From Pocillopora verrucosa (Eukaryota > Cnidaria > Anthozoa > Scleractinia > Pocilloporidae): 64,000 bases of DNA. The stretch is taken from assembly GCF_036669915.1 (NCBI RefSeq), contig NC_089320.1, forward strand, positions 14,278,787 to 14,342,786. The letters run 5' to 3'. The translations under genes and the position numbers were made by a program. Of this stretch, positions 59,241-64,000 are shown piece by piece. A model generated the notes under the pieces. It did not search any database. It was not told the DNA's origin and saw nothing but the letters and a program-made list of their open reading frames with translations. How positions within the stretch are numbered: position 1 is the first letter of the stretch; every line of letters begins with the position of its first letter.

Positions 59241-59939
59241 TTCGCAATTACGTAAAAAGAATGAATATAAAAAATAAGTCAGCAGGAAGCCGGAATCATA
59301 CTACAAAAAAAAAAAAACAATAAATGCAAGAAAATTATTTTCAAAATTGTGTAACCAGATATCGGAGAAATTGGGATTTAATAAGTGAATAAAGTACCCA
59401 CATTCGCTTCCCTAGGGTGTATACCGTACCACCAATCGAGATCATTCAAATTTCTTCTAATTAATAGCTATTTCACCGTTTTTCCCTTAATAATTGAAGT
59501 CATGTTTGCTTCTCGAGCCACTAAAGCAATTTTTTTTAACGATAACTTTTACATTTCGGACGCCAAGTGAACTCGATTTTATCAACATATTTCTTCCGAA
59601 ACATTCTCGCCACTGAAAGATATTTTTATCGGTCGAGACTTTATTTATATTATGTACTGAGTTAGACTAGGATATCTTAAGGCCCTGAATATATGTTTTG
59701 TTGAAAACTTGTAATTGCCCGCAAATAGGATAGAAGAACACGTTCCGTAAATAAGGTGACCTATTCCACTTAATCGAATTTTAGGCTGCAAATGATAGGG
59801 GGAGTCTCCTAAAACTGATGTGAGCGATTTGAGGGAAATTTTAATCGTTTGGCCATGTCGAGTCTACAGGACATGAAAGTAAAACCTTCGTGGCTATAGA
59901 TGCAATGAACAGAGAGTAGCAAGCACAAATTCACACCCA

Positions 59940-60130
59940 CCGACGCAGCACCACAGTTTCTCTAGAAACTTGCCATATTTATTCGTTTTAAGTTTACAGT
60001 TACCTATTACAGGACGCAGCGCCACAGTTTCTATAGAAAGTGTGCCCCATTTATTCATTTCAAATGACGTTTACAGTTACCCACCGGCGCAGCACCACAG
60101 TTTTCTTTAGAAACTCGCTCCCTTCATTCA
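59940..60130. repeat. Three imperfect units of a 60-70 bp repeat
   Basis: gacgcagc(a/g)ccacagttt.ct.tagaaa occurs three times, each followed by a ttattcattt-like stretch and cagttacc. The same phrase ends the dispersed repeat at 9956-10110, so this is probably an amplified end of that family. Confidence 0.7.
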
Positions 60131-60775
60131 TTTTAGGGTTCCAGTTACCTCTTAAGAGTAGATTTTCAAATAAATAAACCAGCATGAAGGGCATCCAACG
60201 CAATTAAACAATGCAGTCAGTCTGTTTTAAATATGATACCAGAATCAGTGATCTAGATATCAGACAACAATTGCAAGCATTCAGTGTCCATCATTTTCTT
60301 CTGAACTGAGAACACAAACGGAACAAGTCAAAGTTCTTCTCTAAACCTATCTTCACCTGACTTCCTCATTTAGGAAAGATTACTTCGGGTAAGGATTTGA
60401 ACAATATATCATTCCCTAACATTTTCCAGGTCATACAACACATGTTGTGAGACCTCGCCAACTTTTGCATGATTCATTTTGACTTCCTACTGGCTTTCAT
60501 ATCAATTTCTAATGTGAAACGATGTCTGTGCAACATTTGTCAGTCGCCGTCCTACTTTAGGAAGTATTCTCCATCTTCAGGGACACTATAAGAGAGTTCC
60601 ATTACCGTAGTTGCCCAAAAGCAAATGGAACTCGAGTCCTTGTTTGTTGTGCCTTGTGTCGTGATAACTCTCGTAAGTCTGATCGTCATCGGTAGAGACC
60701 GCCATTTGGCAGTAAACAATTCTATTACGAAACTTTATCGCGTGACACGCAAACGCTAGGGTTATAGAATGTTAT

Positions 60776-60870
60776 AATTTGGTTTTATCAATTTAATTGA
60801 TATTGTAAATTGGCCACCGAAAAGATTTTCCGAAGCTGATGTTTTGAGCATAAGCCCATTGTCAAAGACA
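60776..60870 (-). repeat. Dispersed repeat family, partial copy 4
   Basis: ggttttatcaatttaattga, attggccaccgaaaagattt and a decayed end gagcataagcccattgtcaa correspond to the middle of the family. The gctgcg end is missing. Confidence 0.65.
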
Positions 60871-63169
60871 AGATAATTTGTTTGTTTTTTTTTTTAAACC
60901 AAATTATCAACACAGTTTTTTTTATAAACTTGCCCTTTTAATCATGCATAGAATTTCTGTTTCGTATTGGTGACATTATGACAACCATCCGCTTCCTGTG
61001 GCCGTTGCCTCTGTGGCTTTGATATTAAAAATTTTCTGCGTCATTGTTAAGGTTTCCTCGTATAAGGACACGCTGCACCAAAATCACGAATTTCAGCAAC
61101 TGAACGAATAAACACCTGAAGGTAGGCCAAGGGCTCTCCCTTTTGAACGCGATGAAAAGCAGATCAAGTTTGGCCATTGGCTTCCTGCGTCTGTTTTTAA
61201 TCGCTAATGCTTGTACTCCGTTAATTTTGGTTTCTTGTTGAATACCAGCATCTGTTTTTAATCGTTAGTGCTCGGAATAGTGCATGGGAAATCAAGGTTC
61301 TTCTTTTCCATCATATCAAGTTTTCATCCCAGTAAATGGATTACTGAACCCCCCTATGAAGTGAAACAATAGGTGTACCTAGTGGTAATCATAGGTATCT
61401 CTATAAATGCTTTAAACCATACTATGCGATTCAGGAGACGTTTCACCTACGCTTCGTACGTGTTCCCTCTCGATGTCCTCTCGAGGTTTCGTGACTTCAT
61501 CCTGATTATTATTTCTGTCAAGGATAATTTGCAACGTAGCTGTTAAGTAATTTTCATTTTGTTAAGTGCATAGACATTTGAATCACATAAAGCAGAGAGA
61601 AAGAAAATTCATTTTACGTGCCTTGCGGAAAGCCTCAGATATTCGCATTGTTTATATAACTTACATAAATGTATCCGGGTTTAATGAAAATTTTCCTCTT
61701 TCTGAACCATTTTCTGAAAAAACAGCTCCGGGAGACCTTTACGAGGAAGATTGACCAACGACGGGCGAGCAGTTAAAGAACCGCAATATTTGGTTAAAAT
61801 CATGTAAATTAATAAAAATTACAAAGGAATCAGGCCATATTTTTCATTTGCTACGCTCGAAATTGCGAGAAAAGTGTAAACTCCAAAACACAAAGAAATG
61901 TCAATTTCGTAAATACTAGCATCTCTCCTTACCCCTTTCTCCTATGTCTAAGTGTTTCACCACGATTAGTCTCGATGGCCGAGTGATTCTACAAAAAAAT
62001 ACATTAATAGGATTAACATAGTATTTGCGCAAACTTCGCTTATTATATAAAAAGTGGGTATTAGATAGAAGGTTCCAGAACACCTTGGGCGCACAAAAGA
62101 TACGTTATCTCACCGTGGTTATCAGGCGTCGTTGTTTTTTCTATTGAAATAATTGCTCAGTTTGAAGTCCTTACGGGATATAACTGAAGTTGACGTCGTT
62201 AAATATCTCTTGCTACCAATTAAAGGTAAAAGCAATCCACGGGTTTCAATTAGAATTGGTAAGGAATAGCTCTTTGTGGTTTCCTCGTATCATTACCTGC
62301 TACAAGCAATGATTTTCAAAGACCACCACAGCGATTTAAAAGAACGATGGGAGGCGAAGGGTCATGTTAACTCCGCGGGAGTTCAAGATACAGCTATTGT
62401 CAAAATATATTTTCCATAGATAATTGAATGCTGAACATAAACAAAACCGAAATCTTCTTTGATGTACGTTAAAATTAAATATCACTCACGACATCCCTTG
62501 AGTCAAAAAACTAATAAATAGGCAATTCTCTTGGGACAGAAACCAGTCAAAGAGGGGACGTTCAAATTTTGCGAAGTGCGTTGAGAAGGTATGGCGACAT
62601 TTGAACGAACGGCCCTCGTTTAAATTTTGTGTAAGGTAAAAAAGGAGAGAGAGAGGGGGTAAAAAATCGCAAAATATCGTCAAAATATGGGCTGAGACGA
62701 GAAAACTTTTAATTTTGGAAATTATCCGGCTTTGCAGTAGGCAGGATAACTTGTGCATAAGATGATAAGTTTAGTCACTTTTAAACTTTTTGCATTGAAT
62801 TTTTTCACTTTCTAAGTTGTGGAAAAAAAAGTAATATAGTGCGACAAATGTGCAAATAAGTGAGCGGAAAGCTGATGAATGGTTTGAGAAGAAATATTTT
62901 CTTTTAAGGGCAGCAACTAAGATTATTACGAAACTTCATCTCTGTTTCAAGGGAGGGAATTCCATTATTGATTGATCAAAACTTAAAGAAGACGAACTTT
63001 TGCTTTTTTATTATTATTATTTCCTTTTCGTGTCACAAGATATAAACCATGCAGTTGTAAATCAGTTTGATCATTGCTTTTGACTCGGTTCCCTTTTTTC
63101 TTTCTGATAAACAAGAGGAGTATTTGACAAATTGTTTCATCTTAACACAGATATTTTGGGTGGATCGAA

Positions 63170-64000
63170 ATGAGCACCAACTGCTTAGAAACCAATGTAA
63201 CATTTCCTGTGTACCTCCTGGACAAAGAACCGTTTGGAGTAACCATCTTACGAATTGGTTTCCAAATTGCCCTAGGCTTCTTGGGGGTTATTGGGAACGT
63301 CACAGTCTGTGTGGTAATTATCCAAAAGCCCAAGGTACTTGGACCCGCAAGCCAGTACCTCTTCAGCCTGGCGATAGCAGATCTTTGTACACTGATCTTC
63401 AATTTGCCAATTGCCATTTTAAAGGAGGAAGATCCGTTCAGGTGGTCACTTGGCCGAGCCTTTTGCCTGTACATTATGCCGACTACAGAAACGTTCTTTG
63501 GCGCTGCTATTTTTTCTATCGGCTTGATTGGGTTCGAGAGGTACGTGAACATCGCTCGAAAAACAGCCCGCGCCCGGAGAAGGCTATCGTACAAGAAAAG
63601 GTGCTTTATTCTGATCGGTGTGTGGGCTTCTGCTTTTGCTGTTGGTTCCATTCCTATGTATGCGTTTATTGAGTACGACTCGTGTCACAAAATGTGTCAC
63701 CTTCCCTGGTCGATGACAGTATTCATTACCTACATCATGACCCTCACGGTCCTTTGGTACGTATTTCCTCTGGCTGTCGTCGCTTTTAGTTACATAAAAA
63801 TCGCGCAGCTGGTCTCCAAAAGGACCACCTCTCTACAGGGTATGCCTTATGGTTCCACGAGTATGGGAAACCTTCACTCCTCAAGTATCAAAACCATGCT
63901 GCGCCAAAAAAGGAAGACGTATCGCATCCTTACACCTTTAGTAATTTTGTTTGCGGTGTGCATGCTCCCACTGACTCTGCTCAGATTGGTTGCGATATTT
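63170..64000 (+). CDS. Class A (rhodopsin-like) GPCR, 3' end outside window
   Basis: An open frame of 277 codons from an ATG at 63170 runs off the window. Visible marks are GNVTV in TM1 (Asn43), LAIAD in TM2 (Asp71), Trp92 in the first extracellular loop, Cys99 at the top of TM3 and FERY (122-125) as the DRY equivalent. TM4 is at about 145-166, extracellular-loop cysteines are 172 and 176, TM5 is at about 183-210, and a Ser-rich, basic third loop follows. In TM6, CMLP (264-267) replaces CWxP. TM7 is missing. The motif set is like that of peptide-type receptors, but the ligand cannot be assigned. An acceptor-like site 20 bp upstream suggests a non-coding 5' exon. Confidence 0.9.
   Translation, partial: MSTNCLETNVTFPVYLLDKEPFGVTILRIGFQIALGFLGVIGNVTVCVVIIQKPKVLGPASQYLFSLAIADLCTLIFNLPIAILKEEDPFRWSLGRAFCLYIMPTTETFFGAAIFSIGLIGFERYVNIARKTARARRRLSYKKRCFILIGVWASAFAVGSIPMYAFIEYDSCHKMCHLPWSMTVFITYIMTLTVLWYVFPLAVVAFSYIKIAQLVSKRTTSLQGMPYGSTSMGNLHSSSIKTMLRQKRKTYRILTPLVILFAVCMLPLTLLRLVAIF

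Larger units (their letters stand above)
55474..63169. other. Repeat-rich non-coding region
   Basis: No exon with family similarity was found. Diverged repeats occur at about 56480-56780 and 57490-57720 (atagcctttcagc.gggttgaaaagcact ... atgcaatgaa/gc), with a weaker third relative at 59660-59910. Another pair is 57300-57440 and 59460-59600 (ttaataat ... taacttttacatttcgg.cgcca). The dispersed family at 59086-59240 and 60776-60870 and a three-unit block at 59940-60130 add to this. An open frame at 56151-56507 overlaps one of these repeats and has no known motif. An acceptor-like cttaacacag ends at 63150, 20 bp before the GPCR start. Confidence 0.45.

Noticed and set aside
63067..63672. 201-codon frame over the last GPCR
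   Set aside because: It is an out-of-frame shadow; the frame from 63170 shows the TM helices and class A motifs.

Overview
The window is animal nuclear DNA, most likely from an anthozoan cnidarian (coral or sea anemone). It is AT-rich. Introns are bounded by GT-AG, several genes are intronless, and dispersed repeats of a type I associate with coral genomes recur. The gene content (SUEL lectin-domain membrane proteins, an intronless RING/B-box/filamin/NHL protein, class A GPCRs, the cilia gene CFAP298) fits. The species cannot be fixed from sequence alone. Exon boundaries were worked out by hand from splice sites, reading phase and family similarity.

Region 1-28 kb is a same-strand cluster of three SUEL (galactose/L-rhamnose-binding lectin) genes. 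Gene 1 (853-2343, 5' end outside the window) has two SUEL exons and a GPI-type tail. Gene 2 (8177-11281) has a signal peptide, one SUEL domain, a Ser/Thr-rich stalk and a GPI-type tail. Gene 3 (19201-27797) has a signal peptide, one SUEL domain, a Lys/Ser/Thr stalk, one transmembrane helix and an acidic cytoplasmic tail of about 137 residues. Every internal splice junction is phase 1, so SUEL exons could be duplicated or shuffled freely. The intergenic DNA and introns hold LINE remnants, foldback elements, a dispersed repeat family and a 184-bp tandem array.

Region 29-34 kb has a minus-strand intronless TRIM-NHL gene whose last NHL repeats lie in another frame after a five-A run. Divergent to it is a plus-strand broken reading frame. 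This has a hydrophobic leader, a canonical 2A-like motif (DVEENPGP), a Cys-box resembling the herpesvirus tegument-type deubiquitinase fold, and Arg/Lys-rich repeats like those of Helitron-type proteins. It is interrupted by a stop codon and a second five-A frameshift and is flanked by diverged direct repeats.

Region 34-45 kb is gene-poor. It holds one single-exon class A GPCR (39856-40998) and a composite foldback element near 44 kb.

Region 45-55.5 kb has two head-to-head genes sharing a 226-bp interval. CFAP298 (minus, seven exons, 289 aa) is needed for dynein-arm assembly in cilia. A two-exon WD40 protein of 699 aa (plus) lies on the other side.

Region 55.5-64 kb is repeat-rich non-coding DNA, ending in the first 277 codons of a second class A GPCR that runs off the window.
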